Source: Actinomyces sp. oral taxon 171 str. F0337 (lineage in GTDB: Bacteria > Actinomycetota > Actinomycetes > Actinomycetales > Actinomycetaceae). Taken from it: a stretch of DNA of 64,000 nucleotides. The stretch lies in NCBI RefSeq assembly GCF_005696555.1, contig NZ_CP040005.1:1736001-1800000 (forward strand). Direction: 5' to 3'. This document shows, one piece after another, positions 27,549 to 37,304 of this stretch. The notes below the pieces were generated by a model. The model saw only the letters and a list, made by a program, of their open reading frames with translations. It did not search any database and was not told the origin of the DNA. The position numbers and the translations under genes were made by a program. Each line of letters starts with the position of its first letter. Position 1 is the first letter of the stretch.

Positions 27549-28712
27549 TCAGTCGCGGGCTCGAATCGCTTGACGCAGCTGGGCGCAGAGGTCCTCGAGC
27601 CCGGGAAGGCGCTGTGCCGCCTCTCGCGCGCGTTGAGCGGCGCGGGAGCGGGACTCGGGGTCACTCAGGAGTGTTTCGAGCGCCTCGGCGATGGCCTGGG
27701 CCTGAGGGACCACGAGGATGGCTCCTCCCCTGGCTGTGACGGCGGTACCGCCGACGTCGGTGGCCACGATCGCGGCGCCGGCACGCAGGGCCTCCTGGAT
27801 GGTGAGGGGCTGGCCCTCCCACAGACTGGTCTGGATGACGATGTCAGCGGCCTCCATGAGAGCAGGCGCATCGGATCGCCGCCCCAGGAGGGTGACTGGG
27901 AGCTGTTCGGCGGCAATGCGCTCGGCGGCCTCCTGACGGCCGGGCCCCTCTCCGGCGAGCGCCCAGGTGAAGGCCTCGAGCCGGCCGGCGTCGACCTCGC
28001 TGGAGAGGATCGCGGCGGCATCGAGCAGCAGCGGCAGGCCCTTCTGGGGAGCCAGGCGGGCAACGGTCAGGAGGCGCGCGCCGCCCTGCGGCCAGGCATC
28101 CTCCGGTACCACTGAGTCGGGGGGGCTCAGTTCGGAGGCCTGCGGCGGGGGTGCTGCAGGAATGATGGCGAGCTCGACATGCGGGGCACTGAGCTCCCGT
28201 GCCCGTTCGGCCAGGTCGGGGCTGACCGCCAGGATGAGGTCGGCGCGCCGGGCGATGAGCCGTTCGAGTCCCTCCCCCACCAGGGTGGTCAGGCGTCCAC
28301 CGACGGTGAGGTTGTGGAGGGTGACGACCAGCCGGGTGCGTCCACGGCGGCGTCGTCCCAGGGCAAAGGCGGCCAGGGCCCCGGCTCGTAGGCCGTGGGA
28401 GTGAACGACGTCGGCGCGCCGGCCCAGCCGACGCAGCCTGGCCACGGCCAGAGCGTCGTTGGGGCTGGGGCGGGGACCGATCTCGAGCGCCTCGGCGCGG
28501 GCTGGATCGACATCCAGTCCGTCTAGGACCGCGGCCGGCGCCTCGACGATGACGTCGTGGCCGTCGGCGGCCAGGAGCCGGGCGCAGTCGGCCAGGTGGG
28601 CCCGCACCCCTCCGGCGGCCGATCCGCACACCTGGAGGATCCGCCGGCGCACTGCGTGCGGGCTCTGCGGGGCACCGGGCTCGTTCTTGCTGTCGACGCC
28701 GTTGGGGCTCAT
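27549..28712 (-). CDS. GT4-type glycosyltransferase
   Basis: 387 residues of GT-B fold. N-terminal glycine-rich VCGSAAGGVRAHLADCARLL, middle VVHSHGLRAGALAAFALG and VTLHNLTVGG, then the C-terminal nucleotide-sugar half with LLTVARLAPQKGLPLLLDAA and the donor-binding PSLWEGQPLTIQEALRAGAA-like motif (TSLWEGQPLTIQEA). No signal peptide. The ATG overlaps the murJ stop by four bases, so it is made with the envelope genes. Donor and acceptor are unknown. Confidence 0.9.
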   Translation of the reverse strand: MSPNGVDSKNEPGAPQSPHAVRRRILQVCGSAAGGVRAHLADCARLLAADGHDVIVEAPAAVLDGLDVDPARAEALEIGPRPSPNDALAVARLRRLGRRADVVHSHGLRAGALAAFALGRRRRGRTRLVVTLHNLTVGGRLTTLVGEGLERLIARRADLILAVSPDLAERARELSAPHVELAIIPAAPPPQASELSPPDSVVPEDAWPQGGARLLTVARLAPQKGLPLLLDAAAILSSEVDAGRLEAFTWALAGEGPGRQEAAERIAAEQLPVTLLGRRSDAPALMEAADIVIQTSLWEGQPLTIQEALRAGAAIVATDVGGTAVTARGGAILVVPQAQAIAEALETLLSDPESRSRAAQRAREAAQRLPGLEDLCAQLRQAIRARD

Positions 28713-30358
28713 GGTCTCTCCTTGTCATCCTCCGTCGTCACCGTTGGCCTCCCGCCACGTATCGATGCCAGGAGGCTGCGGTCAGCCAGGTGGATGGCCG
28801 CCAGGACGAGGGCTGCGGCCGCGGCGGCACCGATCACGGCGGTGATGACGGCCAGCGGCAGGAAGGTCACGCGGGTGGTCGCCGCACGGACAGCCAGCCC
28901 GAGGGCGAGGGCCACGGGCAGCCCCGCGACGAGCGCGGTCAGGGTCGCACGCAGCACCCGGCCTCCCATGACCCGGGCCAGGACGGCGAGCAGACTCACC
29001 CCAGCCACCGTCATCCCGATGGTCGTGCCTACTCCCAGTGCCACGAGGGTGGCGCGCCCGTTTCCGCCCGAGGGCGCCATGAGGCGCACGCAGGCGGCAC
29101 AGGCCACGGCCACGGTCAGCCAGCCGGCCGCGGTGGCGTGAGCGGCGGGTCGAGAGCGGTCGGCGGCGAAGAGGACCCGGGTGACCTGATAGATGAGGGC
29201 GTAGCCGATCAGCCCCGGGGCCAGGACGGCCAGCGCCTGGCCCATCCCGTCGACCTGCTTGAAGGAGAAGAAGCGCTCGGCGGCGGCGCTGGCGGCCAGG
29301 AGCATGGCGGTTCCGGCGACGGCGACGGCGGTGACCAGGGCCGTGGAAGTGGCGACCAGACGCGAGACGTCCTCATCCGCACCAGTGCTGCCAGAGCTCT
29401 TCGGCAGGTGCGTGCGGGCCTCGAAGGCGGCGGTCAGGCGGGGGTAGAGGACGGTGGCCACGGGAACGGCGAGCACCGCGTAGGGAAGGACGTAGACGGC
29501 CTGCGTGTACTGGTAGACCGCCGCTGTTCCGGTCTGCCCGCCCCAGCGGGCCATGGCCAGCACTACCAGGACGCTCAGCTGCTGAGCCAGGATCGTCCAC
29601 ACCCCGGCGCCGCCGAGCCGCAGCGCCCGCCGGGCCTGGGAGCCGCCCAGTCTCAGGGTGGGACGCAGCCCCAGTCCCAGCCGATGGACCGGCCACAGCA
29701 GCGGGAGGCTGAGCGCGGCCACCCCGAGGGTCGTCCCCCAGCCGAGCACCTGGAGGGCGGGGCTGGAGGCGGTCGCGTCGTCACCGCCGGCCAGCACCCC
29801 GTAGAGGCCGTAGGTCGCCATGACCACGAGGCTGGAGAGCATCGGTGTCAGAGCCGGCCAGGTGAAGCGGTTGTGAGCCTGGAGGACCCCGGTGAGGACG
29901 ACCGCAACTCCGTACATGGGCACCTGCAGGGCGAACATGCGCAGGAAGGAGGCGACGAGCTCGTGCTGGAGCGTCGGGTCCACGCCCTGGGAGGTGGGGA
30001 ACAGGGCCGCGATCGGGGCGGCCAGGACGATGAGCCCCAGGGACAGCGGGGTCAGGACCGCCAGGACCAGGCCGAGCAGCCCTGAGGCGGTGACGGTGAC
30101 CTCCTCGCGCCTGCCCGCGGTGATCGGGGCGGCCAGAAGCGGAACGACGGTGGCCGCCAGCACGCCACCGACGACGACCTCGTAGAGGGTGTTGGGCAGC
30201 TGGTTGGCCGTGGTGTAGGCGCCCGCCACCGTGCCAGTGCCGACGGTGGCGGCCTGGACGAGCCAGCGCAGGAATCCCAGGACGCGGGAGACGAGGGTCA
30301 GGCCGGCGACGGACCCGGCCGCTGAGAGCAGGCCGCCACGGCGTTGCTGGGATGTCAT
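28709..30358 (-). CDS. murJ: lipid II flippase MurJ (MviN family)
   Basis: A 549-residue multi-pass membrane protein, about 14 helices. The family start is AGLTLVSRVLGFLRWLVQAA, followed by TANQLPNTLYEVVVGGVLAATVVPL, and a mid-region with YQYTQAVYVLPYAVLAVPVATVLYPRLT, both diagnostic of MurJ/MviN. It flips lipid-linked cell-wall precursors. The ATG overlaps the upstream PNPT-like stop by one base (TGATG). It sits beside a PNPT-like protein and a glycosyltransferase, consistent with envelope assembly. Confidence 0.93.
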   Translation of the reverse strand: MTSQQRRGGLLSAAGSVAGLTLVSRVLGFLRWLVQAATVGTGTVAGAYTTANQLPNTLYEVVVGGVLAATVVPLLAAPITAGRREEVTVTASGLLGLVLAVLTPLSLGLIVLAAPIAALFPTSQGVDPTLQHELVASFLRMFALQVPMYGVAVVLTGVLQAHNRFTWPALTPMLSSLVVMATYGLYGVLAGGDDATASSPALQVLGWGTTLGVAALSLPLLWPVHRLGLGLRPTLRLGGSQARRALRLGGAGVWTILAQQLSVLVVLAMARWGGQTGTAAVYQYTQAVYVLPYAVLAVPVATVLYPRLTAAFEARTHLPKSSGSTGADEDVSRLVATSTALVTAVAVAGTAMLLAASAAAERFFSFKQVDGMGQALAVLAPGLIGYALIYQVTRVLFAADRSRPAAHATAAGWLTVAVACAACVRLMAPSGGNGRATLVALGVGTTIGMTVAGVSLLAVLARVMGGRVLRATLTALVAGLPVALALGLAVRAATTRVTFLPLAVITAVIGAAAAAALVLAAIHLADRSLLASIRGGRPTVTTEDDKERP

Positions 30359-31275
30359 CAGGGACGGCGCCCCAGCCCGTCGAGTGCGGCCAGCATCGGG
30401 GTGTCGGTGATGACGCTGGAGAAGGAGACCTTCTCGCTGGCCAGGACGAGGCTCACCCCACTCAGGGCGGCCCCGGCGCGCACCGCGGCGTGGGGGTGGC
30501 ACGCCAGGGCGGTTCCCAGCAGGGCGCCGACGGCGTTGGCTCCGGTGTCACCCAGCATCGTGTTCTCCAAGAGGTCCTCCGGCAGGGCCACGAGACTGAC
30601 TCCCAGGGTTCCTGCGGCCAGCAGACGAGTGGGCTCGCCGTCGCGTCCGGGGGTGGCCAGCAGCGGGGTGCTCACGATGCAGGCGGTCTTGAGCGCCCGT
30701 CCGGGGCGCAGATCGAGCAGGTTGAGGAGGTTCGCCCAGGCCGCGATGACCACGGCGCTGGAGGCGGCATCGGCGACACTCTCCATCGGCGGACGCCCGC
30801 CGGTGCCCGAGCTGCGGTGGCGAGTCAGGAGGACGCCACCGACAAGCGCCCCTGAGCCGATGACGGCGATCTTGAGGGCTCCGGTGGTGACGCGCCCGTG
30901 GGCGAGGGCGGTCAGGTGGCCCTTGAGCCCCTTGGCGGGGGTGTCGCCGTCGTGGGCACCGGCATCGAGGTCGTCGGCCAGGCCGGCGCACCCGCCGGCC
31001 GCTGCCGCGAGGGTGGCGGCGAGCCCTGCACGTGAGGGCGATGCCGTCCTGTCCCGCATGAGTCTGCCGGCCTCGATCCCGGCCATCACGGCTCCGGCTG
31101 CGGCTCCGACGCCTCCGCGCAGGCTCACTGTGCGGCCATGGAAGTTGGTGCGCTCCAGGCCCTGGGCGATGGGCGCCAGGGCGGCGGACCAGGACAGGGT
31201 GACGCCCGCCGCCTTGATGCCCACCTGCGCCAGGCCTCGGGCGCAGGAGCTTACTCGCGTGATCGTGCCAGCCAT
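30358..31275 (-). CDS. MraY/WecA-type phospho-sugar transferase homologue (PNPT superfamily)
   Basis: 305 residues, about nine hydrophobic segments. Weak but specific PNPT marks are present: GLADDLDAG (the DDxxD-like acidic site), AWANLLNLLDLRPG (usual NxxNxxDG), and LGDTGANAVGALLG (the GDTGS motif), in the right order. Conservation is lower than for MraY and the N-terminal region is short, so the substrate could be different or activity reduced. Adjacent to murJ and a GT4 glycosyltransferase. Confidence 0.8.
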   Translation of the reverse strand: MAGTITRVSSCARGLAQVGIKAAGVTLSWSAALAPIAQGLERTNFHGRTVSLRGGVGAAAGAVMAGIEAGRLMRDRTASPSRAGLAATLAAAAGGCAGLADDLDAGAHDGDTPAKGLKGHLTALAHGRVTTGALKIAVIGSGALVGGVLLTRHRSSGTGGRPPMESVADAASSAVVIAAWANLLNLLDLRPGRALKTACIVSTPLLATPGRDGEPTRLLAAGTLGVSLVALPEDLLENTMLGDTGANAVGALLGTALACHPHAAVRAGAALSGVSLVLASEKVSFSSVITDTPMLAALDGLGRRP

Positions 31276-31353
31276 GGGCTCAGCCTAAGGCAGGGCGAGG
31301 ACGGACCGCGGCCTCGGCACCCATGATGGGGCCGGAGCACCTGAGGACAGGGG

Positions 31354-32289
31354 CTACTTGGTCACTGGCGGCATGACGGCGTCTGCCCCCTTGTCGAAGC
31401 CGTAGTGGCCGATGGTTCCTGCCCGGGTAGAGACCAGGGCCAGGGCCAGGGGCGTGGAGACCGAGGCGGCGACCTGGCCGACGGAGTCGATGGTGGTCAC
31501 TTTCGCGCCCTCGGATCGGATGATGCTGACGACGTTGTCGTCGCCGTCGGCGGAACCGACGACGACTGTCGGCGCCCGGCCGGCCGTACCCGCCAGTGCC
31601 TTGGCCCAGGCCTTGGGATCCTGGCCCGGCGAGGCCTCGACTGTCGCCCCCTTGCCGGAGGATGCCTGCGGGCGGGGCCCGACGACGACGATCATCTCCG
31701 CCGGCCCGGTGGGTGTGGAGTCCACGGTGACGAAGGGCGTGCCGGCCTTGTCCACCGACAGCATGTCCATGAGGACTCGGGAGGAGTCGTCATTGGCGGT
31801 GAGGGCCTTGGCCAGTGCCTCCCCCAGGATGCCGTTGGCGTCCTGGGAGCTGGCACTGCCCAGGTGCCCCTGGACCTGTCCGGAGAGGTTGGAGCGGTAG
31901 TTCTCCCGAGACACGTCCACCCAGGTGCTGGTCATGCTCACCCGGCCGGTGACGGTGGCGCCTGCGCTCTTGAGCTGGGTGGTGATGGCGTCGGCGTCCT
32001 CGGCCTTGGCGTCGGGCAGGAGCACCATGGCGACACTCTTGGAGGCCAGGGTTCCGGGCAGGAGACTGCTGGCGGCCTGAGTGATGTAGGAGTCCCGCTC
32101 GTTGACGGCCGTCTCAGTCTGCTCGAGCTTGGCCTGGGTGGCGTTGCGGTTCTCACGCAGGGCGGTGACCTGGTCGTTGAGCGCGGTTCCCAGGGAGTTC
32201 TGCAGCGGACCGGCCCCCAGGACGACCCCGACGGCGAGAGCCAGGAACACGGAGATGAGCGATACCAGGTGATAGCGGAAGTCGATCAT
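31354..32289 (-). CDS. steB: SteB/MctB-like membrane-anchored protein
   Basis: 311 residues from ATG 32289. The N-terminus MIDFRYHLVSLISVFLALAVGVVLGAG is the family hallmark, an anchoring helix followed by a coiled coil (about 35-75) and an external alpha/beta domain. Homologues are known as MctB (copper efflux, mycobacteria) and SteB (partner of SteA in cell separation, corynebacteria). The paired steA gene supports the second reading. 58 bp after steA. Confidence 0.9.
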   Translation of the reverse strand: MIDFRYHLVSLISVFLALAVGVVLGAGPLQNSLGTALNDQVTALRENRNATQAKLEQTETAVNERDSYITQAASSLLPGTLASKSVAMVLLPDAKAEDADAITTQLKSAGATVTGRVSMTSTWVDVSRENYRSNLSGQVQGHLGSASSQDANGILGEALAKALTANDDSSRVLMDMLSVDKAGTPFVTVDSTPTGPAEMIVVVGPRPQASSGKGATVEASPGQDPKAWAKALAGTAGRAPTVVVGSADGDDNVVSIIRSEGAKVTTIDSVGQVAASVSTPLALALVSTRAGTIGHYGFDKGADAVMPPVTK

Positions 32290-32347
32290 GGTTGAAGACC
32301 TTGAAGATGACCGTGAGAGGGACTGCCTCTCAGATGGGCGGGGGTCG

Positions 32348-33553
32348 TTAGACGGTGGGTGAGTTCGGGGCCAGGCCCAGCAGTGTGCGGAAGAAGTTGA
32401 CAATGTCGTCCCACACGGCACCGGACAGTCCCAAGAAGGTCTGTCCACCGGGCGTGGACATCAGGGCCATGGCCAGGGCGAAGGTGCCCGCCAGGGCGAG
32501 GAACAGCAGCCACCACCCCGAGATGCGGGTGCGGTAGAGCTGGGAGACGCCCTTGGCGTCGATGAGGCGGCCGCCGACCTTGAGCCGGGTCAGGAAGGTC
32601 GAGGACATGCCGGCACGTCCCTTGTCGAGGAACTCGAGCAGGGTGGCGTGCGTCCCCAGGGCCACGATGATCTCGGCGCCGGCCTCATCGGCCATGAGCA
32701 TAGCGATGTCCTCACTGGTACCGGTGGCGGCGAAGACATGATGCTCGACCCCGAGCTCCTCGACATGGGCCAGGCCCGGGGCGCGCCCGTCGCGGTAGGC
32801 GTGAACGACGATCTCGGCACCGCAGGTGAGTGCCTTGTCGGACACGGAGTCCATGTCGCCCACGATCATGGCCGGTTTGAAGCCGGCCTCCAGGACGGCG
32901 TCGGCACCTCCGTCAACGCCGATGATGACGGGCTTGTACTCGCGGATGTAGGGCTTGAGCGCCTGAAGGTCCTCCTTGTAGGAGTAGCCGCGCACGACCA
33001 CCAGGACGTGCTTGCCGCTCATCCGCGTGGTCAGTGAGGGCATGCCGACACCGTTGAGGAGCAGGTCCCACTCCCCGCGCATGTACTCCATGGTGTTGGC
33101 GGCGAAGGCCTCCAGCTGAACAGCCAGGCCCTTCTGAGCCTCCTCCATGGACACGGCGACGGTCTGCCTGGTCTGGACCGAGCCCTCGGCGATGACCTGC
33201 TCCTTGCCCTCGATCCGCACCGAGCCGTCCTCGACGGTGATGCGCTGGCCGTCGTGCAGGCGCATGATGTCGGGGCCCAGATCGTCCACGAGGGGGATCC
33301 CCGCGTCGAGAAGGATGCCGGGGCCCAGGTTCGGGTAGCGCCCGGAGATGGACGGGGAGGCGTTGAGGACCGCTGAGGCACCGCACTCCACCAGTGCCTC
33401 CGCGGCCACCCGATCGAGGTCGGTGTGGTCAATGATGGCGATCTCCCCGGGCTGGAGACGCTTGGTGAGCTTCTTCGTGCGCGCGTCGACGCGCACGACA
33501 CCGCTGGGATGCTCGGAGACGGACGCAGGCTTCCTGCGGAAGGGATTCCTCAC
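32348..33553 (-). CDS. steA: SteA-like cytoplasmic-membrane protein
   Basis: 401 residues. N-terminal domain includes AIIDHTDLDRVAAEALVECGASAVLNASPSISGRYPN (in blocks), the middle holds a thiamine-pyrophosphokinase-like core VIIGVDGGADAVLEAG and VGDMDSVSD, and a single membrane helix GWWLLFLALAGTFALAM lies near residue 350. This is the SteA architecture; SteA and SteB act together in septal cell separation. Its start overlaps the recN stop by four bases. Confidence 0.92.
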   Translation of the reverse strand: MRNPFRRKPASVSEHPSGVVRVDARTKKLTKRLQPGEIAIIDHTDLDRVAAEALVECGASAVLNASPSISGRYPNLGPGILLDAGIPLVDDLGPDIMRLHDGQRITVEDGSVRIEGKEQVIAEGSVQTRQTVAVSMEEAQKGLAVQLEAFAANTMEYMRGEWDLLLNGVGMPSLTTRMSGKHVLVVVRGYSYKEDLQALKPYIREYKPVIIGVDGGADAVLEAGFKPAMIVGDMDSVSDKALTCGAEIVVHAYRDGRAPGLAHVEELGVEHHVFAATGTSEDIAMLMADEAGAEIIVALGTHATLLEFLDKGRAGMSSTFLTRLKVGGRLIDAKGVSQLYRTRISGWWLLFLALAGTFALAMALMSTPGGQTFLGLSGAVWDDIVNFFRTLLGLAPNSPTV

Positions 33554-35358
33554 GGCTCGGATTGTCCCACGACAGTTTCCTGGAGAAGCTCAGCGGCGTG
33601 CCGGAGCGCGGCCTGTGAGTCCTCGTGCCCGGAGAGCATCCTGGCCAGCTCTCGTTCTCTCTCCTGGCCTTCAACGACGAGGACCTGTGTGCGGGTGCGT
33701 CCCGGCTGGGACTTTCTCACATTCCTTTCGGACGCCTCTGAGAGGCCGGGACCGGATGCGGGTTCGGTGACTGTCTCCTTGTGCACCACGAGGTGGGTGC
33801 CGGCCCAGGCCGCCACCTGGGCCAGGTGGGTGACCACGATGACCTGGTGATGTCGCGCCAGGCGCGCCAGGCGCCTGCCGATCTCCCGGGCGGCCCGGCC
33901 TCCCACGCCGGCGTCGATCTCGTCGAAGACAAGAGTGCGGGTATGGGTCGAAGCGCCCGCGGAGGCCGCGGCGTCCGCGAGCACCACCTCCAGGGCGAGC
34001 ATGATGCGGGACAGCTCGCCTCCCGATGCTCCCTTCCCCAGGGGCAGGGCGGGCGCGCCGGGGTGTGAGACGAGGGTGAGAGCGACACTCTCAAGGCCGG
34101 TGGGCCCGGGCTCGTCGAGTCGCTCCAGCTCGACGACGAGCCGGGCTCCCTTCATCTCCAGGCCCTCCAGCTCTGCGGTGACGGCCTGCTCCAGACGCTC
34201 ACCGAGCCGCCGACGGGCCCGGCTCAGCTCGTCGCCGGCACCGGCCAGCTCCTCATCGGCGGCGGCCAGGCGCTCGGCCAGGACGGTGGCGGTGTCCTGG
34301 GGGCCGTCGAGCTCGGCCAGGCGAGCGGCTGCGCGCTCGCCCCAGGCCAGGAGGGCGTCGACGTCGTCGAGCTGCTCCTGAGGCCCGCCGATCTCCCTGC
34401 AGGCGCGAGCGAGCTCCCCGCGGCGGTCCTGGACCTGGGCGAGGCGAGCCGGGTCGGCGCTCAGCGAGGACAGGTACCCGCTCAGCTCGGCGGCGATATC
34501 GGCTGCGTCGATGCCCAGTCGCTGGGTGCGCGTGGCCAGCTCGGCCAGGGCGGGGTCACGGTCGGACTCGGCAGCCAGGCTGCGGTGCGCGTGGGCGATG
34601 AGGGAGACGATGTCGGGCGCCTGCCCGGTGGCGGACTCCTCCCCGCTGAGCGCGCCGCGGGCCCCGGTGGCGGCCCTGCGCAGGTCCTCAGCGTGGTCGA
34701 GTCTCTCCGCCTCCGCCGTCAGCTCCCGGTCCTCACCGCTGCGGGGGGAGATCTCCTCCAGGGCCTCGAGCCAGGTGCGCAGCTGAGCCACCTCGACGGC
34801 TCGGGCCTGAGCGGATGCCTGCCACTCCTGGAGCTCCTGGTCGGCCCGGCGGCGCGCCTGATATGCCTTGGCGTAGCGGCGGCACAGGGCGGCGTGGTCC
34901 TGACCGCCCAGTGAGTCCAGCGCAGCGCGTTGGGCCGCGGTCGAGCGCAGCCGCAGCTGATCGGCCTGACCATGGACGGAGACCAGTCGGCCACCGACCT
35001 CGCTGAGGACCGAGGCCGGAACTGAGCGCCCTCCCAGATAGGCGCGGGAGCGTCCGGAGGCGGGGACCGTGCGTGAGGCCAGGAGGAGGTCGTCGTCGAG
35101 ATCGCCCCCGGCCTCGACGACGCGGGCGGCAACGCGCGAGTCCGGGTCGACCAGGAAGGCCCCCTCAACCAGGCTGCGCTCGGCGCCGGTGCGCACGATG
35201 GTGGTCTCGGCCCGCTGCCCCAGCAGCAGCCCGAGGGAGGTGAGCACCATCGTCTTACCGGCGCCGGTCTCACCGGTCAGGGCGGTCAGGCCGCGACTGA
35301 GAGGGAGATCGGCCTCCTCGATGACACCGAGGTCCTCGATGTGCAAGGACTCGATCAC
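33550..35358 (-). CDS. recN: DNA repair ATPase RecN
   Basis: 602 residues, an SMC-like double-strand-break repair protein. Walker A is GETGAGKTMVLTSL (residues 29-42), coiled-coil arms fill about 150-350, and the C-terminal lobe carries GASGGELSRIMLALEV and Walker B VFDEIDAGVGGRAAREIG. The GTG at 35358 overlaps the nadK stop (GTGA) and gives the normal start IESLHIEDLGVIEEA; upstream codons belong to nadK. Confidence 0.95.
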   Translation of the reverse strand: MIESLHIEDLGVIEEADLPLSRGLTALTGETGAGKTMVLTSLGLLLGQRAETTIVRTGAERSLVEGAFLVDPDSRVAARVVEAGGDLDDDLLLASRTVPASGRSRAYLGGRSVPASVLSEVGGRLVSVHGQADQLRLRSTAAQRAALDSLGGQDHAALCRRYAKAYQARRRADQELQEWQASAQARAVEVAQLRTWLEALEEISPRSGEDRELTAEAERLDHAEDLRRAATGARGALSGEESATGQAPDIVSLIAHAHRSLAAESDRDPALAELATRTQRLGIDAADIAAELSGYLSSLSADPARLAQVQDRRGELARACREIGGPQEQLDDVDALLAWGERAAARLAELDGPQDTATVLAERLAAADEELAGAGDELSRARRRLGERLEQAVTAELEGLEMKGARLVVELERLDEPGPTGLESVALTLVSHPGAPALPLGKGASGGELSRIMLALEVVLADAAASAGASTHTRTLVFDEIDAGVGGRAAREIGRRLARLARHHQVIVVTHLAQVAAWAGTHLVVHKETVTEPASGPGLSEASERNVRKSQPGRTRTQVLVVEGQERERELARMLSGHEDSQAALRHAAELLQETVVGQSEP

Positions 35359-36434
35359 GCCGTCCCTCCCGAGGAGTCCGGCCGGACCCCACCGTCGGTG
35401 CAATGACCGGCGATGGTGACCATCGGTTGGGTCAGCACGTCGCCCTCAGCCGAGTAGGCCTCGTCGGCGCTGCTGGAGGCCCGCCACCCCTCCACGGGCA
35501 GGTCGAACTTGCGCACCAGGCGGCTGGCGAAGGGGGCCTCGTTGAAACGTGCCAGGCGCACCGGACGCTCCTCCCGGGTGACGCGGATCCTGGCGCTAAC
35601 CGGCACATCCAGGCTGCGTCTGCCGTCGCACCAGATCTCGGCGCCTCCGAAGCCCGCTCGTTGGACGACGACCTCCATGCAGGAGTCGGGCCCCAGGACC
35701 AGGGGCCGGGTGAACAGGGCGTGCGCGGCCACGGGCACCAGGAGGAGCGCCTCGACCTCGGGCCAGATGACGGGGCCGCCGCAGGAGAACGCGTAGGCGG
35801 TCGAGCCGGTGGGCGTGGCCATGATGAGGCCGTCGCAGCCGAAGGAGGACACGGCCTGGCCGTCGACGCCGATGGCGACCTCGATCATGCGGGCGCGGTC
35901 GCGCTTCTCCAGGGCCGCCTCGTTGAGAGCCCAGTCGCGCGTAACCGTGCCGTCAGGACAGATGACCTCCACGTTCAAGGTGGTGCGGGTCTCGACCGTG
36001 TAGCGGCCGGCGACCAGATCCGCGACGACCTGCTCGATGCCGTCGGGGTCGGCCTCGGCCAGGAAACCGACGTGGCCGGTATTGATACCCACCAGGGGGA
36101 TGTCCCGCTCACGGGCGATCTCGAAGGCGCGCAGGATCGTACCGTCGCCACCGAGCACCAGGACGAGGTCGACGTGGTCAGTGCAGTCCGGGCCGACCGG
36201 CTCCACACAGTGGGCACGCAGTGCCGCCGAGGCCCGGGCCACAGCGGTGGACGTCGGAGCACTGGGCCTGGGGACGGGGACGGGCTTGTCGTTGAGCTCG
36301 CGCTGCAGCAGCATGACGCGCGAGATCCTCCGGCAAGGCTGCTCCGTTGCCGGCTGCTCCGAGGTCTGATGGAGGCCGGCCGACTCAGCCGGCCGCGTTG
36401 CAGCGCTGGTGTCTGAAGGGCTCAGCTTGCTCAT
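35355..36434 (-). CDS. nadK: NAD kinase
   Basis: 359 residues; makes NADP from NAD and ATP or polyphosphate. LVLVLGGDGTILRAFEIA holds the GGDGT catalytic Asp, followed by LVGINTGHVGFLAEAD, the NE motif in DWALNEAALEKRD, and CDGLIMATPTGSTAYAFSCGGP. About 35 extra residues precede the domain, and a C-terminal tail of roughly 45 extends beyond it. Coupled by overlap both to tlyA and to recN. Confidence 0.96.
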   Translation of the reverse strand: MSKLSPSDTSAATRPAESAGLHQTSEQPATEQPCRRISRVMLLQRELNDKPVPVPRPSAPTSTAVARASAALRAHCVEPVGPDCTDHVDLVLVLGGDGTILRAFEIARERDIPLVGINTGHVGFLAEADPDGIEQVVADLVAGRYTVETRTTLNVEVICPDGTVTRDWALNEAALEKRDRARMIEVAIGVDGQAVSSFGCDGLIMATPTGSTAYAFSCGGPVIWPEVEALLLVPVAAHALFTRPLVLGPDSCMEVVVQRAGFGGAEIWCDGRRSLDVPVSARIRVTREERPVRLARFNEAPFASRLVRKFDLPVEGWRASSSADEAYSAEGDVLTQPMVTIAGHCTDGGVRPDSSGGTA

Positions 36435-37303
36435 GAGTGGGTCCTTGTTCTGCGTCGTCGCGGTCCGAGCGCCGCGGGTCCGGTGGCGACGGCGTCCTGG
36501 ATGCTGGAGCGCAGCTCGTCTCCGCGCAGGTCCCCAAGACAACCGGCGCGGGAGGCGTGCATGCTCAGGAAGTACTCAACGTTACCTGCGGGACCTGGCA
36601 ACGGGGAGGCGGTCACGGCGCCGACTCCTACGCCTAGGGCGTGGGCTCGCTCAGCCACCGTCATGACGGTCTCCACATGGAGCTCCGGATCACGTACCAC
36701 TCCCCCGTGCCCGATCCGATCCTTGCCCACCTCGAACTGGGGCTTGACCATGAGCAGAAGGTCGGCGTCGTCGGCCGCGGCGCGCAGCAGCGGCTCAAGG
36801 ACCAGGGTCAGGGAGATGAAGGACAGGTCGCCCACGACCAGCTCCGGCGCGGGGGCGACGGCCTCGGGATCCAGCGTGCGGATGTTGGTGCGGTCCAGCG
36901 CGGTGACACGGGGGTCGGAGCGCAGCGACCAGGCCAGCTGGCCGTAGCCGACGTCGACGGCCACGACGTGCTCGGCACCGCGTCGCAGGAGGACGTCGGT
37001 GAAGCCCCCGGTCGAGGCGCCAGCGTCCAGGCAGCGTCGGCCCTCGATGCGGGGTGCCAGACCGCGTCGGCCCAGCGCGTCCAACGCGCCGGCGAGCTTG
37101 TGGGCGCCGCGGGAGACGTAGTCGTCGCTGGAGGGCACCAGGATCTCGATGGCCTGGGCCGGGTCGACCTGACGGGCGGGCTTGGTGACGACCTGCCCGT
37201 CGAGGGTGACGTGACCGTCGGTGATGAGGGTGGCGGCGTGGGTGCGGGAGCGGGCCAGCCCACGACGCACGAGCTCTGAGTCGATGCGGATGAGCCGGGC
37301 CAT
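36431..37303 (-). CDS. tlyA: TlyA-type rRNA 2'-O-methyltransferase
   Basis: 290 residues. The S4 RNA-binding domain covers residues 3-60 (DSELVRRGLARSRTHAATLI, VTLDGQVVTKPAR), then the FtsJ-type methyltransferase with RCLDAGASTGGFTDVLL as SAM loop, VVAVDVGYGQL, and VVGDLSFISL, KPQFEVG. In mycobacteria TlyA methylates 16S and 23S rRNA and its loss gives capreomycin resistance. A basic C-terminal tail (RRRRTRT) is added. Start 37303. Confidence 0.95.
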   Translation of the reverse strand: MARLIRIDSELVRRGLARSRTHAATLITDGHVTLDGQVVTKPARQVDPAQAIEILVPSSDDYVSRGAHKLAGALDALGRRGLAPRIEGRRCLDAGASTGGFTDVLLRRGAEHVVAVDVGYGQLAWSLRSDPRVTALDRTNIRTLDPEAVAPAPELVVGDLSFISLTLVLEPLLRAAADDADLLLMVKPQFEVGKDRIGHGGVVRDPELHVETVMTVAERAHALGVGVGAVTASPLPGPAGNVEYFLSMHASRAGCLGDLRGDELRSSIQDAVATGPAALGPRRRRTRTHS

Positions 37304-37304
37304 A

